A stretch of DNA of 57,253 bases, from contig JAOTSA010000003.1 of NCBI GenBank assembly GCA_030247515.1, forward strand, positions 1 to 57,253, read 5' to 3'. Positions 1-7,919 of the stretch are shown here, piece after piece. Below the pieces are notes generated by a model. That model was not told the origin of the DNA, made no database searches, and worked only from the letters and a program-made list of their open reading frames with translations. The stretch is from Sulfurimonas sp. (GTDB lineage Bacteria; Campylobacterota; Campylobacteria; Campylobacterales; Sulfurimonadaceae). A program made the translations under genes and the position numbers. Numbering within the stretch: the first letter of the stretch is position 1; every line of letters begins with the position of its first letter.

Positions 1-94
1 CATTTATACTGTTATTATGTCTTAGTTGATTAGTTTAATAAATTTAAAAGATTTCATTAGACTTAATTGCTTTGAATCTTTAAGGAGGCTATAT

Positions 95-1588
95 ATGGAA
101 AATCGTCCATTGGAGTACGACTATACAATTGCTAAGATGTTTATGCTTACGACCATCGCTTTTGGAATTGTTGGTATGCTCATCGGTGTAATATTGGCAT
201 TTCAGCTTGCATTTCCAGGGTTAAATCTTATCTTGGGAGATGGTTTGGCTGAATATACAAACTTCAGTCGTCTTCGTCCGCTGCATACAGATGCAGTTAT
301 CTTTGGCTTTACGCTTAGTGGTGTTTTTGCTACTTGGTACTACGTTGGTCAACGTGTTTTAAAGGTATCGATGGCAGAGTCAAAACTGCTTATGATACTC
401 GGAAAACTTCACTTTTGGCTCTATCTTGCAGTTGTTGTGGCTGTAATCGTATCGCTTTTTGCAGGTGTAACAACTTCAAAAGAGTATGCAGAGTTTGAGT
501 GGCCAATCGACGTTGCTGTTGTTGTTGTTTGGGTTATCTTTGGTATGAGTATGTTTGGTCTTATCGGTATTCGCCGTGAAAAATCACTCTATATCTCTGT
601 TTGGTACTATATAGCAACTTTCTTAGGTATAGCGATGCTTTATCTCTTCAACAACATGGAGATACCTACATTTTTAGCTACATCTCCAGCGGGCGAGAGC
701 GGTATAGGTTCGTGGTATCACTCAGTTTCGATGTATGCAGGTACGAATGATGCGCTTGTTCAGTGGTGGTACGGACACAATGCGGTTGCATTTGGTTTTA
801 CAGTACCTATCGTTGCGATGATTTACTACTTTTTACCAAAAGAGTCTGGTCAGGCTATCTACTCTTATAAACTCTCGCTTCTCTCTTTCTGGGGATTGAT
901 GTTTGTTTATTTATGGGCAGGCGGACACCACCTTCTTTACTCGACTGTTCCAGACTGGATGCAGACGATGGGGTCTATCTTCTCTGTAATCTTGATTTTA
1001 CCGTCTTGGGGTTCTGCTATTAACATGCTTCTGACTATGAAGGGTGAGTGGCAACAGGTTGCGGCTTCTCCGCTTATCAAGTTTATGGTTTTAGGTTCGA
1101 CTTTTTATATGTTCTCAACACTAGAAGGTCCTATTCAGGCGATTAAATCAGTCAATGCGATAGCACACTTTACAGACTGGATCGTTGGACACGTACATGA
1201 CGGTGTTCTTGGATGGGTTGGCTTTATGATTATGGCGGCACTCTACCATATGGCTCCACGTGTATTTAAGCGTGAGATTTACTCTAAGTCTCTTATGGCG
1301 GCACAGTTCTGGATTCAAACACTTGGTGTTGTTCTCTACTTTACATCTATGTGGATTGCAGGTATCACTCAGGGTATGATGTGGCGTGCGCATGATGAGT
1401 TTGGTAACCTTGCGTACTCATTTATAGATACAGTTACGGTTCTTCATCCATACTACGCTATTCGTGGTGTAGGCGGACTTCTTTATCTAGTTGGTTTCTT
1501 GATGTTTGCTTATAACATCTACAAAACTATGTCTTCTCGCCCTGTTGAGGAGCGTGAACTTCAAAACGCATCGCCTATGGGCGCATAA
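95..1588 (+). CDS. ccoN: cbb3-type cytochrome c oxidase subunit I
   Basis: Catalytic subunit of the high-affinity cbb3 oxidase, which reduces O2 at a haem b3-CuB centre in the inner membrane and pumps protons. The 497-residue product has about twelve hydrophobic segments and the expected histidine motifs: RPLHTDAVIFGF near the N-terminus, HNAVAFGFTVP, AGGHHLLYSTVPDW and VGHVHDGVLGWVGFM. The ATG at 95 follows a strong AAGGAGG site (82-88) and gives the usual MENRPLEYDY start. The same frame is open from 26, but a longer start has no ribosome site and adds residues atypical of the family. It is the first gene of ccoNOQP. The 94 bases upstream are AT-rich and should hold the promoter, although no box stands out. 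Confidence 0.96.
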   Translation: MENRPLEYDYTIAKMFMLTTIAFGIVGMLIGVILAFQLAFPGLNLILGDGLAEYTNFSRLRPLHTDAVIFGFTLSGVFATWYYVGQRVLKVSMAESKLLMILGKLHFWLYLAVVVAVIVSLFAGVTTSKEYAEFEWPIDVAVVVVWVIFGMSMFGLIGIRREKSLYISVWYYIATFLGIAMLYLFNNMEIPTFLATSPAGESGIGSWYHSVSMYAGTNDALVQWWYGHNAVAFGFTVPIVAMIYYFLPKESGQAIYSYKLSLLSFWGLMFVYLWAGGHHLLYSTVPDWMQTMGSIFSVILILPSWGSAINMLLTMKGEWQQVAASPLIKFMVLGSTFYMFSTLEGPIQAIKSVNAIAHFTDWIVGHVHDGVLGWVGFMIMAALYHMAPRVFKREIYSKSLMAAQFWIQTLGVVLYFTSMWIAGITQGMMWRAHDEFGNLAYSFIDTVTVLHPYYAIRGVGGLLYLVGFLMFAYNIYKTMSSRPVEERELQNASPMGA

Positions 1589-1603
1589 CAGAAAGGATAA
1601 AAT

Positions 1604-2296
1604 ATGTTTCATTGGTTAGAAAAACATCCGTTCTTTTTTGCGGTAGGTGTATTTGTTGTTATTGCGTTTGCAGGGTTGATTGAGATTCTTCCAAACTTTG
1701 CTCAAGCTTCTCGTCCTGTTATCGGAACTGCTCCTTACTCTACTTTAGAGTTGGCAGGTCGTCATGTTTATATAAAAAATAGTTGTAATGCATGCCATTC
1801 ACAGCTTGTTCGTCCGTTTAAATCTGAAACAGACCGCTATGGTCACTATTCACTTAGCGGTGAGTATGCGTATGACAGACCGTTTTTATGGGGCTCGAAA
1901 AGAACTGGTCCAGATTTGATGCGTGTGGGTAACTACCGTACAACAGACTGGCACGAGAATCATATGAAAAACCCATCTTCGGTTGTTCCAGGTTCTATCA
2001 TGCCTGCTTACAAATGGATGTTTACAAACAGTGCTGATGTTGACACGGTTTATGCAGAACAGCTTACGATTGCAAAGCACTTTGCAGTTCCGTATAACCA
2101 AAATGTTCCTATGAAAGATGGTTCTGTAAAAAATGTAAAGATGGCTAACAGTGTTACAGAGGCACGAAATCTTGCACTTGAAGAGGCAAAAGTAGTGGCG
2201 GCTGACATGAAAGATCAAGACGTTAAAGATGCGGTTGCTCGTGGCGAAATCCCTGAGATAGTTGCGTTGATTGCATATATGAACAGCCTTAAATAG
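1604..2296 (+). CDS. ccoO: cbb3-type cytochrome c oxidase subunit II (monohaem)
   Basis: Membrane-anchored monohaem c-type cytochrome that passes electrons from CcoP to CcoN. It has one N-terminal transmembrane helix (about residues 9-30) and then a periplasmic domain with the haem site CNACHSQ (C61, C64, H65). A later methionine in PGSIMPAYKW is the probable axial ligand. The length of 230 residues is normal for Campylobacterota. An AGAAAGGA site precedes the ATG, and the gene starts 15 bases after the ccoN stop. Confidence 0.96.
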   Translation: MFHWLEKHPFFFAVGVFVVIAFAGLIEILPNFAQASRPVIGTAPYSTLELAGRHVYIKNSCNACHSQLVRPFKSETDRYGHYSLSGEYAYDRPFLWGSKRTGPDLMRVGNYRTTDWHENHMKNPSSVVPGSIMPAYKWMFTNSADVDTVYAEQLTIAKHFAVPYNQNVPMKDGSVKNVKMANSVTEARNLALEEAKVVAADMKDQDVKDAVARGEIPEIVALIAYMNSLK

Positions 2297-2305
2297 GGGT
2301 TTGAA

Positions 2306-2527
2306 GTGACTATTGCAGAGCTTCAGGCGTATGGATATTTTACACTGACATTTTTTCTTGTAGTGGCGTTGTATGGTTACATCTACCACCTCTACACAAA
2401 AAAGAGAGATGCGGACGGAGTTGACTACGAAAGCTATAGCAATATGGCGCTGAAAGATGATATAGATGATGCTCCGGTATCAGCTCTATCTGATGAGAAG
2501 GTACCCTTTGAGGGTGAAAAGAAATAG
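2306..2527 (+). CDS. ccoQ: cbb3 oxidase small subunit CcoQ
   Basis: A 73-residue protein with one transmembrane helix (about residues 9-29) ending in YHLYTKKR, then an acidic hydrophilic tail. This is the layout of CcoQ, the small subunit that stabilises the cbb3 complex. It lies between ccoO and ccoP, the normal place. The start is a GTG at 2306 after GGGGTTTGAA, nine bases downstream of ccoO. The family is poorly conserved, so the call leans on position and topology. Confidence 0.88.
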   Translation: MTIAELQAYGYFTLTFFLVVALYGYIYHLYTKKRDADGVDYESYSNMALKDDIDDAPVSALSDEKVPFEGEKK

Positions 2528-2536
2528 GAGGGATAT

Positions 2537-3460
2537 ATGAATAAGCTTTATCTGGGTGGAGTTGTTTTTACCGCTTTGATGTTACTGCTGACATTCTTGT
2601 CTGTAGGTACGACAAAGGGCGGTTTTAACGATGATATCGTTAATATGCTTGCAATTGCAGGAGCAGTTGCTCTAGTTATAATTACAGTTTTTGTTGTAAT
2701 TAAATATGTGCGTCAGATGCAGGTGGATAACGCATCTGGTGAACTTGCCGATGAAAATTGGGATGGAATCGGTGAGTATAAAAACGAATTGCCTATGGGT
2801 TGGGCGGTTATGTTTTTACTCACTATGATTTGGGGTATGTGGTACTTCACAATTGGTTATCCAGTGAACGCTTACTCTCAAATAGGTGAGTACAATGAAG
2901 ATTCAGCAGTACATAATGCCAAGTTTGAAACAAAGCATAAAAATTTAACCGGCGATAAGTTGGTTGAGATGGGTGAATCGGTCTTCTTGGCAGAGTGTAA
3001 AGTTTGTCACGGTATCAATGCTGATGGAATCGATGGAAAAGCAGCAAATCTTAACAAGAGAATTGATGTGGCTTCTGTAAAATATGTAATTGAAAAAGGC
3101 TCAAACAATAAGCTTTTAGGTACAGAGATGCCGATGCCTGATAGAAACGGTCTCTTCAATGCAAACACGGGTGCGCTTATAACAGATGCAGAGATAGCGA
3201 TAGTATCTGCTTATGTTGCAAACGGTATGAAGGGCGATGGTGCTGATATCTTTGTCGGTGCGTGTTCAAGCTGTCATGGTCCTGATGGAAAAGGTATGGA
3301 CTTTGTTGCTCCAAATCTTGCAGGATATACGCCGGCGTTGGTAACAAATGTTCTTAACAACGGTAAAAAAGGTTCTATCGGTGTTATGCCAAAGTTTGAG
3401 AGACTTAACGAGAAACAAAAAGAAGCTGTTGGTGCTTACATCACTAACATAAGCAAATAA
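2537..3460 (+). CDS. ccoP: cbb3-type cytochrome c oxidase subunit III (dihaem)
   Basis: Dihaem cytochrome c subunit that takes electrons from periplasmic cytochromes. Two haem sites are present: CKVCH (C154, C157, H158) and CSSCH (C243, C246, H247). Each is followed by a methionine-containing segment (EMPMPDR, GVMPKFE). The N-terminal 110 residues contain three hydrophobic stretches (about 4-23, 33-58 and 88-108), more than the one or two of textbook CcoP; the first could be an extra helix. An AGGAGG site precedes the ATG. Confidence 0.95.
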   Translation: MNKLYLGGVVFTALMLLLTFLSVGTTKGGFNDDIVNMLAIAGAVALVIITVFVVIKYVRQMQVDNASGELADENWDGIGEYKNELPMGWAVMFLLTMIWGMWYFTIGYPVNAYSQIGEYNEDSAVHNAKFETKHKNLTGDKLVEMGESVFLAECKVCHGINADGIDGKAANLNKRIDVASVKYVIEKGSNNKLLGTEMPMPDRNGLFNANTGALITDAEIAIVSAYVANGMKGDGADIFVGACSSCHGPDGKGMDFVAPNLAGYTPALVTNVLNNGKKGSIGVMPKFERLNEKQKEAVGAYITNISK

Positions 3461-3470
3461 GGAGTCCGCA

Positions 3471-3683
3471 ATGAATGAAAATAGAAGTATATTCTCTATC
3501 GACGGTATAACGGGCATGTTGATTGCTACTGTGTTGCTTCTGACTATTTTGGTTGGATTGGTAGCATGGAGCATGAACGTGCAGACAAGCAGTGCGGCAA
3601 ATTTTTATGATATCAAAGATGAAGCATCTATTAAGATGATTGGCTCAAAGCAAGCTGACCATGTTATAGATGTGAAAAAGTAG
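3471..3683 (+). CDS. DUF4006 family small membrane protein
   Basis: A 70-residue protein with one transmembrane helix (about residues 13-35) and a short polar tail. It resembles the DUF4006 family, which I know as a companion of cco genes in Campylobacterota. No biochemical function is established. A role in cbb3 assembly or stability is inferred only from its place ten bases after ccoP, with an AAGGAG site. Confidence 0.82.
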   Translation: MNENRSIFSIDGITGMLIATVLLLTILVGLVAWSMNVQTSSAANFYDIKDEASIKMIGSKQADHVIDVKK

Positions 3684-3693
3684 GGGGCAAAAT

Positions 3694-3783
3694 ATGGAAA
3701 AGATTATTTCATGGGGCTTAGTGCTTATGGCTCTTTATACACTTTATGCGGTTGTAACGCCAAATCATCTCTATATCGGCTAG
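3694..3783 (+). CDS. 29-aa single-helix membrane protein in the cco operon
   Basis: Short ORF of 30 codons in the gap between the DUF4006 gene and the TPM-like gene. The product begins MEKIISWGLVLMALY and ends PNHLYIG, so it is almost all one transmembrane helix. A TAGGGGGCAAAAT sequence places a GGGGG ribosome site about seven bases before the ATG. Gaps of 10 and 9 bases to its neighbours fit the operon spacing. I do not recognise the family. It could be another small cbb3 subunit, like CcoQ, CcoS or CcoM. Confidence 0.65.
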   Translation: MEKIISWGLVLMALYTLYAVVTPNHLYIG

Positions 3784-3792
3784 GAAAATTCA

Positions 3793-4494
3793 TTGAACTT
3801 TTCAAGAGGGCTCTTTGCCCTCATCCTCACACTCTTCCTCCACTCATCGCTTTTTGCGAACTATCTCTATAAAGATGAGCTTATATTTAACCCAGCATTT
3901 AGCGCAGAGGTTGAGAAGCTTGGTTCAGAACTTTACGAAAAAACCGGTATCTCACTAAGACTTCTTATGCTCAAAGAGCTTCCACATGGAAAAAATATGG
4001 TTGCTTATGAGCAAGAGATATTAAATGAATTTGGGCAACCTACGGTTTTGCTTACATTTTCTCAAAAAGATACAAAAGTTGACATTTTGGCAAATGAACC
4101 CTCTTTATATAGCTTGTTTGACAAAAAACAGATTTTAAGTCCAGTCGCTTCACCCGTTCAGTCATTTGTTATAGCACTTTTTTATAGTGACTCTTTTGAC
4201 TCTTTCAAAGAGTTAGCAAGTAGTTATGGCGGTACAATCATCCCTCTTTTGGCGCAAAAAGCTAAAGATAGTGAACTTTTGGGCAAATACTCCGGTTCGA
4301 TGTTTAACGGTTACGCTGATATAGCCGAACAAATTGCCGCAAACAAAGGCATTGTTTTAGAAAATGCGGTAGGAAATACAAACAAAGACAGTATATTTTT
4401 CGTAAAAGTACTTTTTTACGGTTTCATACTCTATGCTATATTTTTATATATCAAGAGAAAAATTTACATGAGAAAACAGAATGAATCTAAGTAA
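3793..4494 (+). CDS. TPM-like domain protein, exported and membrane-anchored
   Basis: A 233-residue protein with an N-terminal signal sequence (about residues 5-22), a periplasmic domain and a C-terminal transmembrane helix (about 203-222) followed by basic residues. The region VEKLGSELYEKTGISLRLLM resembles the start of TPM (YgcG-like) domains. The activity of this protein is not known. The start is TTG at 3793, nine bases after the 29-aa ORF stop, with a GGAAAA site. The end overlaps the FixH-like gene by 14 bases, so it is probably cotranslated with the cco genes. A role in oxidase maturation is inference. Confidence 0.7.
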   Translation: MNFSRGLFALILTLFLHSSLFANYLYKDELIFNPAFSAEVEKLGSELYEKTGISLRLLMLKELPHGKNMVAYEQEILNEFGQPTVLLTFSQKDTKVDILANEPSLYSLFDKKQILSPVASPVQSFVIALFYSDSFDSFKELASSYGGTIIPLLAQKAKDSELLGKYSGSMFNGYADIAEQIAANKGIVLENAVGNTNKDSIFFVKVLFYGFILYAIFLYIKRKIYMRKQNESK

Positions 4495-4987
4495 CGGAAA
4501 AATCTGGCCCTATGCCATAGGTGCTTCAATCATCGCGATTTTTGGTGCGTGCGTTGCAACGGTTTTTGTTGCCAACACTCTCCCCGTAGAAAAAAGCGAT
4601 ACCTATATGATGGGTTATCATGAAGCAGATGCAAAAGCGAATGAGCTGCTTCAAGCAAAGATACTCTTTGAAAAACACTATAAAGTTGAGTATGTTACTC
4701 AAGTGTTTGGTACTCAAAAAGCCATACTTAGCTACAAGATAAGCGACAAAGATGCAAATCCCATCGATAACGCAAATATCAAAGTAGTTGTAACACGACC
4801 AAATAACCACAAGCACGACCAAGAACTAAGCAACCCAAAAGTTCAAAACGGCATCTATACATTTGAGTCAATCACGCTACCACAAGAGGGAAGATGGGAT
4901 ATCATGGCAAAGGTGAGCGTGGGCGAACTTGAGCGGTTTTATAACATCAAAACAGACACAAGAGGAATGCAAGCAGTAGAGTACTAG
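4481..4987 (+). CDS. FixH/CcoH-like cbb3 oxidase assembly protein
   Basis: A 168-residue protein with one N-terminal transmembrane helix (about residues 9-31) and a periplasmic beta-sandwich-like domain containing ISDKDANPIDNANIKVVV and EGRWDIMAKV, typical of FixH/YtkA-type proteins. CcoH in other bacteria is needed for stable cbb3 assembly. It is the last gene of the cco operon and overlaps its upstream neighbour by 14 bases. Confidence 0.8.
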   Translation: MNLSNGKIWPYAIGASIIAIFGACVATVFVANTLPVEKSDTYMMGYHEADAKANELLQAKILFEKHYKVEYVTQVFGTQKAILSYKISDKDANPIDNANIKVVVTRPNNHKHDQELSNPKVQNGIYTFESITLPQEGRWDIMAKVSVGELERFYNIKTDTRGMQAVEY

Positions 4988-4989
4988 AG

Positions 4990-4998
4990 TGGTATAAT
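4990..4998 (+). promoter_or_regulatory. Extended -10 promoter for fliK-like/flhX
   Basis: TGGTATAAT is a perfect extended -10 element (TGnTATAAT), 31 bases before the fliK-like start codon. It lies directly after the cco operon stop codon (4985-4987). No good -35 is visible, as is usual for Campylobacterota sigma-70 promoters. It suggests that the flagellar pair is transcribed separately from cco. Confidence 0.6.
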
Positions 4999-5029
4999 CT
5001 CGAAATAAGAACGACTGGAGTATTTTGGT

Positions 5030-5965
5030 ATGATTAATTTATCACTCAACAAACAGTTTGATATCATTTTGCCAAACACTAACAAAGCCTTAGCATTAGT
5101 TATAGGCGGGGCATCTCCTGAGCAACTTGAGACGATTTCAAAAGACAAAGACCTCAAATCCATACTAAACTCTCTGTTTAAAGAGAGTGCCATTAGTCCA
5201 AACGGCGATAAAGCCATTTTGGAGCTTCTAAAGAACAACCCCACACTTAAAGAACTCGGCAATATCTCAACTACTATAAAAGAGTTGCTAAACACTCTAA
5301 AGGGCGAAAAAAATCCCCTTCCGATAGAGACAACACTAAAAGATTTTTTTCTTGATATAAAAGAGTTGAATGAACCTCTCTTGAAAGAGAAAATTCAAAA
5401 TTCCGGTGTTTTTTTAGAATCAAAACTCAAAAATGCAAATGAAAACGTTAGGGAGATTTTATCCGGAGATTTGAAAGCTATCTTGCTAAAAGCGGGTGAA
5501 GAGATAGCCAAATCATCACATCCAAATCAGGCTGAACTTTTAAAACATGTAGATAAATTGTCACTCCAGATAGATTACTATCAACTGCTTTCGCATCTCT
5601 CAAACTCATCAGCACTCTATCTTCCATTTTCTTGGGATAGCCTTGAAGAGGGAAATATCAATATTAAAAAGGAGAAAGAGGGTAGATTTTATTGCGATAT
5701 CGACCTAAAACTAAAAGAGTACGGAGAGTTAAAACTAAAATTGGCTCTTTATGAAGAAAATCAAATCAGCATTCATATTTTCTCAGATAACGCTGAATTT
5801 AAAGAGATTGTAAAAGAAAATCTCTCTCTTTTGCGCTCTGCACTTATAGAGTCGCAAATCATACCAAAAGAGATACGCATTTTTGATACGATTAAAAAAA
5901 ATCCAACTTCACCTTATGCGAGCAGTAATGACCATATCGATTTGGGATTTGAGGTAAAAGCATGA
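5030..5965 (+). CDS. FliK-like flagellar hook-length control family protein
   Basis: A 311-residue soluble protein. The C-terminal half has the alternating pattern of FliK C-terminal domains (KEYGELKLKLALYEENQISIH, then LSLLRSALIESQI). The N-terminal part is helical and low in conservation. FliK-type proteins work with FlhB to switch flagellar export specificity. The four-base overlap with the FlhB-like gene that follows supports this call. It may be a second FliK-like protein beside the principal one. Confidence 0.65.
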   Translation: MINLSLNKQFDIILPNTNKALALVIGGASPEQLETISKDKDLKSILNSLFKESAISPNGDKAILELLKNNPTLKELGNISTTIKELLNTLKGEKNPLPIETTLKDFFLDIKELNEPLLKEKIQNSGVFLESKLKNANENVREILSGDLKAILLKAGEEIAKSSHPNQAELLKHVDKLSLQIDYYQLLSHLSNSSALYLPFSWDSLEEGNINIKKEKEGRFYCDIDLKLKEYGELKLKLALYEENQISIHIFSDNAEFKEIVKENLSLLRSALIESQIIPKEIRIFDTIKKNPTSPYASSNDHIDLGFEVKA

Positions 5966-6213
5966 AAAAAGCCGTCGCTCTTAGGTATGATACAGATAAA
6001 GAAAATGCTCCCAGAGTTGTCGCAAAAGGGCAGGGAAACACGGCTCAAAACATCATAAAGATAGCCGAGCTTCACAATTTGCCCATAAAAAAAGATGAAG
6101 ACCTCGTCGAACTTCTCTCAAAAATAGAACTCGACAAACAAGTTCCGGAGGCTTTGTACAAAGCAGTTGCAGAGGTGTTTAGCTTTGTATATAAGATAAG
6201 CAAAAAGAGTTAA
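5962..6213 (+). CDS. flhX: FlhX: stand-alone FlhB C-terminal domain homologue
   Basis: An 83-residue protein matching only the C-terminal cytoplasmic part of FlhB/EscU. It opens with AVALRYDTDKENAPRVVAKG, the segment that follows the NPTH self-cleavage site in FlhB. The membrane domain and NPTH motif are absent. In Helicobacter and Campylobacter relatives FlhX can replace the cleaved FlhB fragment. It overlaps the FliK-like gene by four bases (ATGA). Its stop codon overlaps the stop of the convergent small gene. Confidence 0.85.
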   Translation: MKKAVALRYDTDKENAPRVVAKGQGNTAQNIIKIAELHNLPIKKDEDLVELLSKIELDKQVPEALYKAVAEVFSFVYKISKKS

Positions 6214-6434
6214 AGCCCCATTTGCGTTATGTCTAACCCCTTTTCTTTAAGTATTTTTCCAAGTTCTAAAACTCTTACATTGTGTTTTTCAGTTTCCATA
6301 AAACCTTCATATGCGCCAAGCTCGCCGTTATGTACCTTTGTCGCTATATCATCTATCTTTAAAAGGTTTTTTTTAACCTCTTCTATAAGAAACTCTATTG
6401 TGTCTTCCAAAACTTCTTTTATCTCCATATCCAT
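6210..6434 (-). CDS. Hypothetical 74-aa helical protein
   Basis: Small acidic/basic protein, predicted almost fully alpha-helical (for example EDTIEFLIEEVKKNLLKIDD). There is no signal peptide or membrane segment. A GGAGAAGCC ribosome-site-like sequence precedes the ATG. It converges on flhX and the two stop codons share the TTA/TAA palindrome at 6210-6213. I do not recognise the family. Size and position would suit a small flagellar chaperone, but that is a guess. Confidence 0.6.
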   Translation of the reverse strand: MDMEIKEVLEDTIEFLIEEVKKNLLKIDDIATKVHNGELGAYEGFMETEKHNVRVLELGKILKEKGLDITQMGL

Positions 6435-6496
6435 GGCTTCTCCTCTTTCTTTGTTGGCTTATTGTAGCAAAAACATACTATAATTTACTTTTTAAC

Positions 6497-6637
6497 CGAT
6501 GTTACGCACTAAAACGAACTCGTCCGTTTTAGTGGCAGGGACTAAAGTCCCTACAACCCCCTAAAGCTACGAAAAGTAAACTTTTCGAGAAAACTAGAGG
6601 CAATTACACTCTTTTTTACAAAAGTGCGTAACATCAG
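6497..6637 (+). repeat. Structured intergenic repeat, copy 1 (full length, with terminal inverted repeats)
   Basis: Most complete of four copies. The ends are a perfect 13-bp inverted repeat, GATGTTACGCACT (6499-6511) and AGTGCGTAACATC (6622-6634). Inside are three hairpins: stem 1 CACTAAAACG/CGTTTTAGTG, stem 2 GGGACTAAAGTCCC and stem 3 CGAAAAG/CTTTTCG. A conserved single-stranded linker ACCCCCTAAAGCTA separates stems 2 and 3. The 8-mer TTTTTAAC occurs on both sides (6489-6496, 6638-6645) and may be a target-site duplication. There is no ORF inside. It lies between divergent genes. Confidence 0.8.
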
Positions 6638-6668
6638 TTTTTAACTGATTAAAGCAAAGAGGTTATTT

Positions 6669-7919
6669 ATGGAAAATATCTATTTGGGACGTCAGCCGAT
6701 TTTGGGGCGATATGGAAATCTTTATGCCTATGAAGTTTTGTACTCTGAACATCAAAATGCACAGAGTTATGCACAAAACGATTTTCGTTCCGCCATGGTT
6801 ATTAGCACTATTTTAAACAAAGTTGGCACTAATGATATGTTGGGGCAGAGAAGGGCTTTTGTCAAAATTGGTGAAAAATTTCTTTTAAATGACATCGTTT
6901 TTACTATTCCTAACCAGTTTTTTATCTTCTCTTTGCTTGAAGATGTGCCTATGAGTGAGCGTGTGGTAGAGAGGGTGCAGCAGCTTAGGGCAAAAGGTTT
7001 CATTCTGGCACTTGATGAGATTGTGCTTGATGAAAATACTATGGAAAAATACAAGAATGTATGGAATGAACTCTCTTATGTCAAAGTAAATATGCACGCT
7101 CCATTTATAACCAACCATGAAACGAAAGAGATTATTGAGCAGATAAAAGCAAAAAAAATAGCTGTTGTTGGTACAAAAATCGAGGATGAGACAAAACATG
7201 AGTTAGCACGGAGTTTGGGTTGTGAGCTTTTTCAAGGTTACTTTTTTGCAAAACCAAAAATTTTTGAAAGTAAACAGTACGACCCTGCACAAGCAAATAT
7301 TTTAAGACTTTATAGCCTGATTATAGAAAACACAAATATTGACGAGATAGCCGCAGAGTTTGAAAAAAATCATGCCATCACGTTGCAACTGCTTCGCTAC
7401 ATAAACTCAGGATTTTTTAGTTTTCAAAAAAAGATATCATCTATACATCATGTTTTGGTGCTTATGGGAAGAACACCGCTCTCTCAATGGTTGTTGTTTA
7501 TGATTTATGCAAAAGCAGTTGCCAAAGGCAGTGAAATCTCTCCTCTTGTACTGATGGTGGAAAACCGCACAGAACTTATGCGCCTAATCTTGAAAAAACT
7601 CAAACCCAGTGTAACTGCCGAGATGCTTAGTCAAGCCTATTTTGTGGGTGTTTTATCACTCTTGGATACCATTTTTGGAAGAGAACTTGAAGATATTTTG
7701 CAGGAGTTGCAAGTTGATGATATCGTAAAAAATGCTTTGCTTTATGAAAAAGGTCTGCTTGGCGAGATATATGCACTTGTAAAAGATATAGAGCATTTTC
7801 ATACAGACAAAGTTGCTCTATTTGAGAAAAAATACAACCTGCATGAAGCAACATTTCATGATTTGATGCTTGAGAGCATGAAACGAGTGACGCTTTTTGA
7901 AGATGCAATGAAAATATGA
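6669..7919 (+). CDS. EAL-like plus HDOD signalling protein (YuxH/CdgJ type)
   Basis: A 416-residue cytoplasmic protein. The N-terminal part (about 1-200) is a divergent EAL-like domain: MENIYLGRQPILGRYGNLYAYEVLYS has the fold's opening, but the catalytic EAL motif is EVL and later acidic ligands are poorly conserved, so phosphodiesterase activity is doubtful. The C-terminal part (about 205-400) is an HDOD domain (ITLQLLRYINSGFFSF). Such proteins act as c-di-GMP-related signalling scaffolds, often for motility. The ATG follows an AAAGAGG site. The 3' end overlaps the helicase gene by four bases. Confidence 0.85.
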   Translation: MENIYLGRQPILGRYGNLYAYEVLYSEHQNAQSYAQNDFRSAMVISTILNKVGTNDMLGQRRAFVKIGEKFLLNDIVFTIPNQFFIFSLLEDVPMSERVVERVQQLRAKGFILALDEIVLDENTMEKYKNVWNELSYVKVNMHAPFITNHETKEIIEQIKAKKIAVVGTKIEDETKHELARSLGCELFQGYFFAKPKIFESKQYDPAQANILRLYSLIIENTNIDEIAAEFEKNHAITLQLLRYINSGFFSFQKKISSIHHVLVLMGRTPLSQWLLFMIYAKAVAKGSEISPLVLMVENRTELMRLILKKLKPSVTAEMLSQAYFVGVLSLLDTIFGRELEDILQELQVDDIVKNALLYEKGLLGEIYALVKDIEHFHTDKVALFEKKYNLHEATFHDLMLESMKRVTLFEDAMKI

